Part shown: one piece after another, positions 8,006 through 16,588 of the stretch
Numbering within the stretch: the stretch's first letter is position 1
How the letters are laid out: every line of letters begins with the position of its first letter
NCBI GenBank assembly: GCA_044220545.1
Contig: JBGAQX010000039.1
Coordinates: 1-64,000, forward strand
Direction of reading: 5' to 3'
Length of the DNA: 64,000 nucleotides
DNA from: Fen-999 sp044220545
Lineage (GTDB): Bacteria; Pseudomonadota; Gammaproteobacteria; Burkholderiales; Rhodocyclaceae
Notes under the pieces: generated by a model
Told to the model about the DNA's origin: nothing
What the model saw: the letters and a program-made list of their open reading frames with translations, nothing else
Databases searched by the model: none
Made by a program: the position numbers and the translations under genes

Positions 8006-8706
8006 GGGGCATCTTCACGCCTCGAATGGACATTCTGCCGCCCGCGCAGCAACGCCTTTGGCCTGAATTGAAATCCGCCGCCAAGCTTGGTTTCGTCTTG
8101 TATGGCGGTACGGCGATCGCTCTGCGCCTAGGCCACCGGGCTTCCGTCGATTTCGATTTGTTCTCGGAAAGGTCGTTGGATCGTGACGCGATCCGCGCCA
8201 CTTTTCCATTCCTGGGCCGGGCCACGGTCTTGCAGGACCAGCGAAATGCATTGACCGTTCTCGTTGCCGACGGCGATTCGGCGGATACGCACGTCAAGGT
8301 GTCCTTCTTCGGCGCGATTGGCTTTGGCCGAGTCGGCATACCCGATCAGACCGAAGATGGCGTCCTGCAAGTTGCCTCGCTTGACGATCTGATGGCGACC
8401 AAGCTCAAGGTCATCCTTCAAAGAGCGGAGGCCAAGGACTATCGGGACATTGCGGAATTGCTTAAGGCGGGAGTTAGCCTCCCGGCTGGCCTTGCGGCCG
8501 CGCACGAAATCTTCGGTCCGAATTTCCAACCCAGCGAGAGCTTGAAGGCAATGGCCTATTTTGACGATGGCGATCTAAAGACCTTGTCGAAGGACGAAAG
8601 AAATGTCCTCGTCAAAGCGGTCGGCGCAGTCCGCGAACTGCCTGTGGTTACCATCGTTTCTCGACAACTCGCGGCAACCGCCGATCCCATTGCTGGCGAG
8701 AGTTGA
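8002..8706 (+). CDS. nucleotidyltransferase toxin, AbiEii/AbiGii family
   Basis: This 234-residue protein shows the DUF1814/AbiEii nucleotidyltransferase signature: G35-G36-TAIALRLGHR followed by D50-F-D52 (the catalytic DxD), and a later LDDLMATKLKVI plus KDYRDIAELL block (~125-150) that supplies the lysine and acidic residues of motifs III-IV. Related enzymes modify tRNA or other targets with nucleotides and act as abortive-infection or stress toxins. It is translationally coupled to the 99-residue upstream gene. Its end lies 55 bases before gspG, making it the second nucleotidyltransferase-fold toxin-antitoxin pair at consecutive junctions of this secretion operon. Confidence 0.8.
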   Translation: MRGIFTPRMDILPPAQQRLWPELKSAAKLGFVLYGGTAIALRLGHRASVDFDLFSERSLDRDAIRATFPFLGRATVLQDQRNALTVLVADGDSADTHVKVSFFGAIGFGRVGIPDQTEDGVLQVASLDDLMATKLKVILQRAEAKDYRDIAELLKAGVSLPAGLAAAHEIFGPNFQPSESLKAMAYFDDGDLKTLSKDERNVLVKAVGAVRELPVVTIVSRQLAATADPIAGES

Positions 8707-8710
8707 TCAT

Positions 8711-8738
8711 TTGAAAATACTTTCTCTACCGATACATT
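8711..8738 (+). promoter_or_regulatory. candidate internal promoter before gspG
   Basis: TTGAAA (8711-8716) and TACATT (8733-8738), 16 bases apart, lie in a short AT-rich patch after the AbiEii-like gene, about 24 bases before the gspG start. It would secure expression of the major pseudopilin downstream of the inserted genes. This is pattern matching only. Confidence 0.35.
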
Positions 8739-8761
8739 CTTCTTTTTCGGAGACCGTTCTC

Positions 8762-9190
8762 ATGCGCCATCGCAACCGCCCCGCAAGGGGTTTCACACTG
8801 ATCGAACTGCTGGTCGTGCTGCTGATTCTGGGCATGATCGCCGGTATTGCCGGGCCGCAGATCATGAACTATCTGGGCGATTCCAAGGCCAAGGCGGCCA
8901 AGCTGCAGATCAGCGAATTCGAGGGAACACTCGACCTCTACAAGCTGGATGTCGGCCGCTATCCGGACGGCCAGGAAGGCTTGCAGGCCCTGGTGCAGGC
9001 GCCATCCACAGCCGGCGACCGCTGGCGCGGGCCGTACCTGAAGAAGAAGGCGCTGCCCAAGGATCCGTGGGGCAACGACTATCTCTACACGGCACCCGGC
9101 AAGCATGGCTCCTTCGATATCGTCTCGCTCGGCGCGGATGGCAAGGAAGGCGGCGACGGCGAGAACAAGGACGTGGCAAACTGGGAGTGA
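8762..9190 (+). CDS. gspG: major pseudopilin GspG
   Basis: This is the 142-residue main subunit of the type II secretion pseudopilus. A short basic leader is cut after G10 and the mature chain starts FTLIELL, with the required Glu at +5 (residue 15) and a hydrophobic helix to ~35. The rest matches GspG: DGQEGLQALV, GPYLKK, PKDPWGNDY and FDIVSLGADG near the calcium site, ending VANWE. It follows the AbiEii-like module, whereas in an uninterrupted operon it would follow gspF. The start is the ATG giving a 10-residue leader, with GGAG 9 bases upstream. The prepilin peptidase is not in the window. Confidence 0.95.
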   Translation: MRHRNRPARGFTLIELLVVLLILGMIAGIAGPQIMNYLGDSKAKAAKLQISEFEGTLDLYKLDVGRYPDGQEGLQALVQAPSTAGDRWRGPYLKKKALPKDPWGNDYLYTAPGKHGSFDIVSLGADGKEGGDGENKDVANWE

Positions 9191-9636
9191 CGCGCCCACC
9201 GCGCCATGGCCACGGGTTCTCGCTGATCGAGTTGCTCGTGGTGCTGTTGCTGCTGGGAATCGTCTACGCGCTGGCGGGGCCAATGCTCGACCCGGGCGGG
9301 TCGGGCGTCGATCTCAAGGCGGCCTCCCGGCAGTTGGCGGCCGGGCTGCGCAAGGCGCGCAGCACGGCCATCGCCGAGGGACGCGACGCCGTTCTGACCG
9401 TGCGGGTCGAAGGCAGGCAGTTCTCGGTGACCGGCGACCCGAAGGTTTATGCGTTGCCCAGGAAGGTCGATCTGGCGCTGTTTACCGCCCAGTCGGAACT
9501 GCTCGCGAATGACGTCGGCAGTATCCGCTTCTATCCCGACGGGTCTTCCACCGGCGGCCGCATCACGGTCTCGGCCGGCCAGGCCAAGCAATCCGTCGAT
9601 GTCGACTGGATCACCGGCCGGGTGAAGATTTTTTAG
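9187..9636 (+). CDS. gspH: minor pseudopilin GspH
   Basis: This 149-residue protein starts at the GTG overlapping the gspG stop (GTGA). The leader ends in HGHG and the mature chain begins FSLIELL, with Glu at +5. A hydrophobic N-terminal helix and then the GspH/FimT beta domain follow (LRKARSTAIAEGRDAVLTV, IRFYPDGSSTGG, VDWITGRVKI). GspH sits near the tip of the pseudopilus with GspI, J and K. The order G-H-I-J-K is kept, with tight spacing. Confidence 0.9.
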   Translation: MTRPPRHGHGFSLIELLVVLLLLGIVYALAGPMLDPGGSGVDLKAASRQLAAGLRKARSTAIAEGRDAVLTVRVEGRQFSVTGDPKVYALPRKVDLALFTAQSELLANDVGSIRFYPDGSSTGGRITVSAGQAKQSVDVDWITGRVKIF

Positions 9637-9642
9637 CCGCCA

Positions 9643-10056
9643 ATGCGCCAGCAAGGTTTTTCCCTGCTCGAGATCCTGGTCGCCTTCTCCATCCTGGCGT
9701 TGTCGCTGGGCGTCCTCATGCAGATCTTCTCGGGCGCCACCCGCAACGCCGACCTGGCGCGCGACCAGACCCGGGCCACCGCGCTGGCGCAGTCGCTGCT
9801 CGCCAGCACCCACGTCGAACCCATCCTGACCGCAAGCGAAAATAGTGGTACCACCGACGATGGGCTGCGCTGGCGGATCGAGGTGGCTCCGTTCGAAGAC
9901 GCCGACGAGCCGGGGGCGCCCCCTGCCATGCCGATGCCGACATCGCTGGATCTCTGGTTGATCAAGGCGCGGGTCGCCTGGGGCGGTGGTTTCGGTGCGC
10001 CGGAGCGCTCGGTCAACCTGACCACCCTGCGGACCCGCCCGAGGCTGGCGCCATGA
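9643..10056 (+). CDS. gspI: minor pseudopilin GspI
   Basis: This 137-residue protein has a five-residue leader (MRQQG) before FSLLEILVAF, with Glu at +5, followed by the N-terminal helix. ARDQTRATALAQSLLAS is the typical GspI continuation. GspI nucleates the tip complex with GspJ and GspK. It starts six bases after gspH and overlaps gspJ by four bases. The C-terminal part is somewhat long and Pro-rich (GAPPAMPMPTSL). Confidence 0.9.
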   Translation: MRQQGFSLLEILVAFSILALSLGVLMQIFSGATRNADLARDQTRATALAQSLLASTHVEPILTASENSGTTDDGLRWRIEVAPFEDADEPGAPPAMPMPTSLDLWLIKARVAWGGGFGAPERSVNLTTLRTRPRLAP

Positions 10057-10709
10057 GCGGTTCGCGCGGATTCACGCTGCTCGAGCTGCTGATCGGCATG
10101 ACCTTGCTCGGTTTCATTCTGGCCCTGTTGTTCGGCGGATTTCGTCTGGCCGCGAACAGTTGGAACGCGGTCGAAGACCGCGCCGAACGAGCCGCCGACG
10201 AGCAGGCCGGACGCGCGCTGGTACGGCGGCTGGTCACCCAGGCCCAGCCCTTGCACTGGAAGCTGCCCACCGGGCAACCGCTGGCGTTCGAGGGCCAGCG
10301 CGAGGCGCTTCGCCTGATCACCCCCCTGGCCGGACCGATCGGCTTGCGTGTGGTGGAATTGGCGATCGAGCCGGACGATCGGCCGGAAAGCCCGGGAGCG
10401 GCCGTTCGGCTGGTCCTGCGCCATGGCTCGGTGCGCTACGACATCGAACAGTTCGCCGAAACCGTGCGCGGTCAGCAAGGCCACCCGCTGCTCGGCGGCC
10501 TGCGCGAAGCCACCTTCAGCTATTTCGGCCCCGAGAAGCGCGGCGATACGCCGCAATGGCTGGACCAGTGGTCGAACCCGGAGCAGTTCCCAACCCTGGT
10601 ACGGCTGCATCTGGCGCCGAAGAATGCCGCCCCCGTCGATCTGGACATGGTGCCGATGGCCAACGGTGACCGCAGCGCCACCAGCCGCATCACCGCCGGA
10701 CCAAGATGA
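10053..10709 (+). CDS. gspJ: minor pseudopilin GspJ
   Basis: This 218-residue protein starts at the ATG overlapping the gspI stop. The leader MSGSRG is followed by FTLLELLIGM, with Glu at +5, and a hydrophobic helix. The remaining ~185 residues are the larger GspJ beta domain, including LREATFSYFG and the PTLVRLHL strand. It forms the pseudopilus tip with GspI and GspK. It overlaps gspK by four bases. Confidence 0.9.
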   Translation: MSGSRGFTLLELLIGMTLLGFILALLFGGFRLAANSWNAVEDRAERAADEQAGRALVRRLVTQAQPLHWKLPTGQPLAFEGQREALRLITPLAGPIGLRVVELAIEPDDRPESPGAAVRLVLRHGSVRYDIEQFAETVRGQQGHPLLGGLREATFSYFGPEKRGDTPQWLDQWSNPEQFPTLVRLHLAPKNAAPVDLDMVPMANGDRSATSRITAGPR

Positions 10710-11671
10710 GCGTCGCCAATGACAACGGGGTACGCCTTCCGGCATCCTTGCCGTGGCAACGCGGCATCGCGCTGGTCATCGTGCTGTGGATGCTTGCCCT
10801 GCTGACCGTGATAGCCAACAGCATGGTGTTCTCCCTGCGCTCGGAAGTGCAGGTGGCCGGCAACCACGCGGCCTCGGCGCGGGCCGAGGCGGCCGCCGAC
10901 GCCGGAGTTTACAAGGCCATCCGGGAACTGACCCGCCCCGCGGCCGATTTGCAGCGCTGGCAGGGCAACGGGCTTGCCCACGAGTGGATCTTCGACGGTG
11001 TGGCCGTGAGAGTCACCATCATGGACGAGGCTGGCAAGATCGACATCAACGCCGCCCCGGAAACGCTGCTCGGCGGTTTGTTCCGGTCGCTCGGCGTGGA
11101 CGAGACGCTGGCCAGCAGCCTGGCGGATGCGATCATCGATTGGCGCGACCCGGACAACCTGCGGCGGCTCAATGGCGCGGAAAAGGAAGACTATATCGCC
11201 GCCGGAAAGGACTACGGCCCGAGGAACGCCAACTTCGAGACCGTCGAAGAATTGCGGCTGGTTCTGGGCTTGAACGACGATATCTTCCGGCGCGCCGCAC
11301 CCCTGATCACCGCCTATTCGGGGCGGCCGGGCGTCAGCAGTCCAGTCGCGCCGCGCGCGGTATTGATGGCCTTGCCGGGCATCGCGCCGGAACAGGTGGA
11401 TAGCTATCTCACCGAGCGGCAAGCGCTTCAGCTACAGGGCCTGCCGGCGCCGGAGGCGGCTTTCGCGCTAGCCTCGGCGGCCAGGCCGGTCGGCGATACC
11501 TTCAGTATTCAAGTCCATGCTGTTTTGGGGGACAATACGGCCTTTTTCCGCGAGGCGGTCGCGCAGGTGACAAACAATCCCAAAGCGCCCGTCGTCATCC
11601 TCGCCTGGCGCGCGCCAGCCGGTGGCCAACACATCCGCAACCTGCCAGCGCCCAACATGGCGAATCAATAA
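10706..11671 (+). CDS. gspK: minor pseudopilin GspK
   Basis: This is a 321-residue protein, the largest pseudopilin. After WQRG (residues 17-20) the mature helix begins IALVIVLWML. As usual for GspK it lacks the +5 Glu, which is why it is thought to cap the tip. Characteristic blocks are EAAADAGVYKAI, DEAGKIDINAA, DAIIDWRDPDNL and a helix-hairpin-helix-like LMALPGIAPEQVDSYL. Its end overlaps upstream in-frame space of gspL, but the better gspL start at 11682 leaves a ten-base gap. Confidence 0.92.
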   Translation: MSVANDNGVRLPASLPWQRGIALVIVLWMLALLTVIANSMVFSLRSEVQVAGNHAASARAEAAADAGVYKAIRELTRPAADLQRWQGNGLAHEWIFDGVAVRVTIMDEAGKIDINAAPETLLGGLFRSLGVDETLASSLADAIIDWRDPDNLRRLNGAEKEDYIAAGKDYGPRNANFETVEELRLVLGLNDDIFRRAAPLITAYSGRPGVSSPVAPRAVLMALPGIAPEQVDSYLTERQALQLQGLPAPEAAFALASAARPVGDTFSIQVHAVLGDNTAFFREAVAQVTNNPKAPVVILAWRAPAGGQHIRNLPAPNMANQ

Positions 11672-11681
11672 CACTGTCACG

Positions 11682-12890
11682 ATGGTCGATCGCTCCCGAT
11701 TCTCATCGCCCGCCTTGATCGCGCTCCGCCGCGGCGGACAGCGGTTTTTCGCCTGGTGGCTGGGCGAACTGGCGACCATGGTGCCCGCCAAGGTAAGACG
11801 CTGGTGGCGGGGTACCAGCGGCATCGCATTGCTGACTCTCGACGGCGGGCGAGCCGTATTCAGCCGGCCGACCGACAAGGGTATCGAGGAGGCGTTTTCG
11901 GCGGAGGTAGGCGAGCACGGCTTGTCGTTGCCCGCCGCTGCCATTCGGCAACGTCTGGCCAAGGTGGCCGGCCAGGGTTGTCGTCTTCTCCTCACGCTTC
12001 CCGCCAGCCAGGTATTGGAACGAACCCTGACCTTGCCGGCGGCCCTGGCGGAGAATCTGCGCCAGACGCTGAGCTTCGAACTTGACCGCTATACCCCGTT
12101 TCGCCCCGAGCAGGCCTACTTCGATTTTCGTTTGAGCGAGCCATCGCCAGGCGCGTCGGGCGCGGGAACGCTACGTGTGGAGCTGGCCGTGGTGCCGAAG
12201 GCCGTGGTGGATCAACACCTCGCCCGGGTCGCGGCCTTGGGTCTCGACGTCGGTGGCGTGGTGTTGCCGGAGGACTTCAGTAATCCGCACAGCCGCTATC
12301 GCAACTTTCTGCCGGCGGCATCCATCCCGTATGTGCCTTCCGCGCGCTTCAAGCAGCGCATTGCGTTCGGCATGCTCGCCGTGGTCCTGTTCTTGGCCCT
12401 GCTGGCCATTCCGATCTGGCAAAAACGCACCGCGGCGATTGACTTGCTCGCACCGGTCGCACAAGCGAAAGCCGCCGCGCAGGAAGCCGACGTGCTGCGC
12501 GACAAACTCGGCAAACTGGTCGAAGAACATGACTTGCTGCCCAACAAGAAATGGGACAGCCATTCCGCGACCCGGGCCCTGGAAGAGTTGAGCAAGCTGC
12601 TGCCGGACGACACCTTCGTCATGCAACTCGACTTCGACGGCAAGACGGTACAAGTGCTTGGCGAAACCGCGTCATCGTCCGGCATGGTCGAGACGATCGA
12701 GGGTTCGCCGTTGTTCAAGGATGTCGCCTTCAAGTCGCCGCTGACCAAGATCCAGGGCTCGCCCTTCGATCGCTTCCAGATCGGCGCCGCGCTCGATGGC
12801 GCAATCCGGCCCAAGCCGGAGCCGGCGAAGGGCGAATCGGCATCGTCCCCCGTGGTGCCCGTCGCCGCGCAGAGGCAAGGGACGCCATGA
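11682..12890 (+). CDS. gspL: type II secretion protein GspL (PilM/PilN-like)
   Basis: This is a 402-residue bitopic protein. The cytoplasmic part (residues ~1-225) has the actin-like PilM fold with the marker segment LSFELDRYTPFRPEQ, which contacts GspE. A transmembrane helix spans ~227-247, and the periplasmic part is PilN-like (coiled coil ~255-285, then DTFVMQLDFDGKTVQVLGE). The N-terminal 45 residues are unusually rich in Arg, Trp and Phe. The ATG at 11682 is preferred over the ATG at 11622 because the longer form would overlap gspK by 50 bases. It overlaps gspM by four bases. Confidence 0.85.
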   Translation: MVDRSRFSSPALIALRRGGQRFFAWWLGELATMVPAKVRRWWRGTSGIALLTLDGGRAVFSRPTDKGIEEAFSAEVGEHGLSLPAAAIRQRLAKVAGQGCRLLLTLPASQVLERTLTLPAALAENLRQTLSFELDRYTPFRPEQAYFDFRLSEPSPGASGAGTLRVELAVVPKAVVDQHLARVAALGLDVGGVVLPEDFSNPHSRYRNFLPAASIPYVPSARFKQRIAFGMLAVVLFLALLAIPIWQKRTAAIDLLAPVAQAKAAAQEADVLRDKLGKLVEEHDLLPNKKWDSHSATRALEELSKLLPDDTFVMQLDFDGKTVQVLGETASSSGMVETIEGSPLFKDVAFKSPLTKIQGSPFDRFQIGAALDGAIRPKPEPAKGESASSPVVPVAAQRQGTP

Positions 12891-13480
12891 GGAGGCAACT
12901 GACCCGCATGCAAAGCCGATTGGCCGCACTGGGCCTGCTGCTGCTCCTGATCGCCGTGTTGGTCGCGGCTCTGGCGTGGCCAACTTGGTTACTGCACAAG
13001 CACTACGACAACGCCATCGAGGAGTCGGTTGATCGTCTGGCCCGCTACCGCAGGGTAGCCGCCATGAGGCCGGGAATCGAACAAGCGCTCGCGGCGGTCA
13101 ATGCGCGCGAGGCGCGCAAGTATTACTGGAAGGGCAATACACCGGCCCTGGTCGCGGCCGAGATTCAAGGCACGGTGACCAAGATCATCGAGAGCAACAA
13201 CGCGAGAATCTTCAGCAGCCAGACCCTGTCGTCCCCGGACGACGGCAAGACGACCGGCCCGGCGAAGGCGACCATCTCGGTCCAGATAACCGCCGCCATC
13301 GTTCCACTGCAATTGATTCTGCATGCGATCGAATCGAACGAGCCCTACCTGTTCATCGACCAACTATCCGTCCGGGCCAATCAAGGGCGCGGCTACAAGG
13401 CAACGCCGGGGATCCAGCCGGAATTCGTCGTTCAATTGACGGTGCGCGGCTATAGCCACCCCGGAGCACCCAGGACATGA
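12887..13480 (+). CDS. gspM: type II secretion protein GspM
   Basis: This 197-residue protein has a short cytoplasmic start, a membrane helix at ~11-33 and a periplasmic ferredoxin-like domain. The phrase RKYYWKGNTPALVAAEIQ and the C-terminal EPYLFIDQLSVRAN point to the GspMb subtype. It pairs with GspL to hold the ATPase at the inner membrane. The start overlaps the gspL stop (ATGA), and its end overlaps the next gene by four bases. Confidence 0.85.
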   Translation: MRRQLTRMQSRLAALGLLLLLIAVLVAALAWPTWLLHKHYDNAIEESVDRLARYRRVAAMRPGIEQALAAVNAREARKYYWKGNTPALVAAEIQGTVTKIIESNNARIFSSQTLSSPDDGKTTGPAKATISVQITAAIVPLQLILHAIESNEPYLFIDQLSVRANQGRGYKATPGIQPEFVVQLTVRGYSHPGAPRT

Positions 13481-14097
13481 GTTCGCCATTCACCCCATCG
13501 AGGGTCGAAACCGGTCTCTGGCTGCTGCTTTGCGGCGGTCTTGCCGGCGGCATCGGCATGGAAACCGATTGGGGTCGCCAACTGCAACCGCCCGCCATTG
13601 CCCAACCGGAATTGCGCGGCGACTTCGCCATACCCGCCCTGGCGGAGCCCTTCCATCTGGCGCCGGCCGATTCGTTTCTCGAGACGGCGATGCGCCCGCT
13701 GTTCGTGGTTTCCCGGCGCCCCGCGCCACCACCACCGCCACCCGAGCCGCCCAAGCCGGCGATGCAGAAGGATCAGTTCCGGCTGACCGGCATCACGATC
13801 GTGCCGGGGGGGAATTTCGCTTTCCTGGTCGAGAAGTCCGGTAATCGGAACCGGGTCGTATCGGCGGGCAAGGAGATCAATGGCATCCTGGTCAAGGAAG
13901 TATCGGCGAATCAGGTCGTACTGACCCAGTTCGACGAAAGCGAGATCCTGACCCTCAAGACCGCCAAGGGACCGCTGACAACCGTTCCGGCCACACCTCC
14001 GACGCCAACGACGCCACCTCCCGCCGCGCCAGGCGCGCCGGCGCCCCGTCTGCGCTCCCTACCGCCCCAGACGGCCATGCCCGTTCCCAAGCCGTGA
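13477..14097 (+). CDS. GspC/GspN-like inner-membrane connector of the secretion system
   Basis: This is a 206-residue protein with an N-terminal membrane helix (~13-28), a periplasmic linker with a run of six prolines (~84-95), one compact beta domain (FRLTGITIVPGG to LTQFDESEILTLK, ~100-162) like the homology-region domain of GspC or PilP, and a second Pro/Thr-rich tail. GspC links the inner-membrane platform to the secretin. Here the PDZ or coiled-coil end of classical GspC is absent, so the GspN label used for such short proteins is equally fair. It sits just before gspD, where a secretin partner is expected. Confidence 0.7.
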   Translation: MSSPFTPSRVETGLWLLLCGGLAGGIGMETDWGRQLQPPAIAQPELRGDFAIPALAEPFHLAPADSFLETAMRPLFVVSRRPAPPPPPPEPPKPAMQKDQFRLTGITIVPGGNFAFLVEKSGNRNRVVSAGKEINGILVKEVSANQVVLTQFDESEILTLKTAKGPLTTVPATPPTPTTPPPAAPGAPAPRLRSLPPQTAMPVPKP

Positions 14098-14167
14098 TTC
14101 GAATATCTACCCGAGGCAAAGACACGCATCGACCGGACCATCGAGTCCTTTCGTTCTGGATATAGAC

Positions 14168-16588
14168 ATGAACAAACTTATTGCCGTTGACCGCTTCCAT
14201 CTGCTGCCGTTGCTCCTTGCGGCAGCCGCCTTGACTGGCTGCGCCGGATTGCCCGACGACAAGTCCGTTGAAGCCGCCGCGCCGGAAGCAACGAAATCCA
14301 TCGGGGCGTCACCCGTGTCGGCGGTCGCCACCCCGCCCGGAAAGCCGGCCGTCATCGGCGGCGGCACCCCGCCGGACGCCCAGGGTGACAAAGGCGCCAA
14401 GAAGCCGGAAAGCGCCCGGATCTACAAGGGCACCGGAGTGCTGGTCAATGCCAGCCAACCCGTCAAGCCATCGGCCGGCGGCTCGGTCTCGCTCAACTTC
14501 GAAGCGGCCGACATCCGGGATATCGCCAAGACGGTGCTATCGGAGATTCTCAAGGAAAGCTACATCGTCGATCCCAAGGTGGGCGGAACCATCAGCTTCC
14601 GCACCACCAGCCCGCTGCCGAACGATGCCCTGCTGCCAACCCTGGAAACGATCCTGCGCATGAACGGCGTGGTCATGATCAAGGAAAACGGCATCTTCAA
14701 GATCATGCCAGCCGGAGCGGCCAAGGGTTCCCTTTCACCCCGCATGGGCGGTACGCTGGCCGGCTATTCGACACAAGTGGTGCCTTTGAAATTTGTCGGC
14801 GCGGCGGAAATGACCAAGCTGCTCGAGCCGTTCTCGCCCGACCCGACAGCGGTCAAGGCTGACGAGATGCGCAATCTGCTGATCCTGTCCGGCACCCAGA
14901 ACGAGATTCAGCACATGCTCGACACCATCGCCCTGTTCGACGTGGACTGGTTGAGCGGCATGTCGATCGGCCTGTTCACCTTGCAGAGCACCGACGTCAA
15001 GGCGATCAGCGCCGAGGTCGGCAAGATTTTCGGCGATAAGACACTCAATCCGCTGGCGGGCGTGGTGCGCATCATTCCCATCGAGCGGCTCAACGGTTTC
15101 GTCATCATCACGCCGCAACCACAGTACCTGGAACAGGCGAAGATCTGGCTCGAACGGCTGGACAAGGCCGGCGGCACGAGTGGATCACGGCTCTACGTCT
15201 ATCACGTCCAGAACGGCAAAGCGGAGTATCTGGCCGACCTGCTGAACCAGACCTTTGCCGCCAAGGGCCAGGCGGCGACACCCCGCACGCCCAGCGCCAC
15301 CGTGGCTCCGGGGCTGACGTCCACCGAGATCAGGTCGCCCACCTCCAGTTTTGGCTCGACCGCGACCACACCTCGCCCGACGGTCTCGACGCCCGCGGTG
15401 GGCGCCACCCTGTCGATCACCGACGAGAGCGGCTCGGCTTCGGAGGTGCGCGTGGTTGCCGACAAGGAAAACAATGCCTTGTTGATCCTGGCCAACGCCG
15501 CCGGTTACGACAAGATCGAGTCGGCGCTGAAGAAGCTGGATTCAGCGCCGCGCCAGGTCCTGATCGAGGTCATGGTCGCGGAAGTGACCCTGACCGACGA
15601 CCTCTCCTACGGCATCGAGTGGGCATTCACCAGCGGCAGCCGCAAGTCCGGACAACTCGACCTGGGCGCCGCCGGCCTCAACAAACTCGTGCCCGGCTTC
15701 TCGTATGCGCTGACCAACGTCGCCGGCGATGCCATCAAGGCCGTGCTCAACACCCTGGCCACCGACAACAAGCTCAACATCCTGTCGTCGCCGCACATCA
15801 TGGTGGCCGACAACCAGACCGCCAAGATCCAGGTCGGCGACAGCGTGCCGACGCAAACCAGTGCCACAACCGCATTGGCGAACGTTACCACCGGCACGGT
15901 GACGAGCACCGTCCAATACCTGGACACGGGCGTGATGCTGTCGGTCACGCCCCACATCAACGCGGGCGGGCTGGTCAATCTCGACATCACCCAGGAAGTC
16001 AGCACCGCGACCAAGACAACGTCGTCGAGTCTGGACTCGCCGACCATCAGCAAGCGCTCAGCCAAGACCATTGTCACCGTCCAGTCGGGCGAAACGATGG
16101 TCATGGGCGGACTGATATCGGAAAAGAACAGCAATGGCAGCACCGGCGTGCCGTTCTTGTCGCAGATCCCCATCCTCGGTGCGGCGTTCGGCAATCAATC
16201 GCGCAGCAGCACCAAGACCGAGCTGATCCTGCTGATCACGCCGCGCGTCGCCAACACAATGGGACAGGGCAAGCAGATTTCCGACGAGCTGCGCCGCAAG
16301 ATGGGTGAAACCAGGGAACTGATCGACTGCGGCACCAGCAACCTGTTCGGCTACACCTCGCGCGGTGGCCCGTGGTGCCTGCAGGCCCGGCGCTTCGACG
16401 GTCGCGTCGACAAGATGATGGAAGTCGACGAGAAGGGCGAGCCGATCTACCTCAAGGAAGAGCGCAAGCGGGCCCAGGAAGATCTGGAGCGGGCCCAGGA
16501 GGCTCTACGGGCACTGGACGTACCGCGAAGCGCGCCACCGGCGCAACCGACGAAACCGACGATTTCGCCGGTTCAGCAGCCGAAGTAA
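14168..16588 (+). CDS. gspD: type II secretion outer-membrane secretin GspD, predicted lipoprotein
   Basis: This is an 806-residue secretin. The leader ends in a lipobox LTGC (Cys25), so the protein is predicted to be lipidated, unlike most GspD that need a pilotin. Domains: N0 from ~105 (SVSLNFEAADIRDIAKTVL), N1-N3 to ~455 with a Ser/Thr/Pro-rich insert in N3 (~375-420), then the secretin core from RQVLIEVMVAEV (~462) to the VPFLSQIPILGAAFG signature (~661). The C-terminus is a charged helical tail (ERKRAQEDLERAQEALRAL) rather than a recognisable pilotin-binding S-domain. It is the last gene of the operon and overlaps the convergent epimerase gene by 16 bases. Confidence 0.93.
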   Translation: MNKLIAVDRFHLLPLLLAAAALTGCAGLPDDKSVEAAAPEATKSIGASPVSAVATPPGKPAVIGGGTPPDAQGDKGAKKPESARIYKGTGVLVNASQPVKPSAGGSVSLNFEAADIRDIAKTVLSEILKESYIVDPKVGGTISFRTTSPLPNDALLPTLETILRMNGVVMIKENGIFKIMPAGAAKGSLSPRMGGTLAGYSTQVVPLKFVGAAEMTKLLEPFSPDPTAVKADEMRNLLILSGTQNEIQHMLDTIALFDVDWLSGMSIGLFTLQSTDVKAISAEVGKIFGDKTLNPLAGVVRIIPIERLNGFVIITPQPQYLEQAKIWLERLDKAGGTSGSRLYVYHVQNGKAEYLADLLNQTFAAKGQAATPRTPSATVAPGLTSTEIRSPTSSFGSTATTPRPTVSTPAVGATLSITDESGSASEVRVVADKENNALLILANAAGYDKIESALKKLDSAPRQVLIEVMVAEVTLTDDLSYGIEWAFTSGSRKSGQLDLGAAGLNKLVPGFSYALTNVAGDAIKAVLNTLATDNKLNILSSPHIMVADNQTAKIQVGDSVPTQTSATTALANVTTGTVTSTVQYLDTGVMLSVTPHINAGGLVNLDITQEVSTATKTTSSSLDSPTISKRSAKTIVTVQSGETMVMGGLISEKNSNGSTGVPFLSQIPILGAAFGNQSRSSTKTELILLITPRVANTMGQGKQISDELRRKMGETRELIDCGTSNLFGYTSRGGPWCLQARRFDGRVDKMMEVDEKGEPIYLKEERKRAQEDLERAQEALRALDVPRSAPPAQPTKPTISPVQQPK

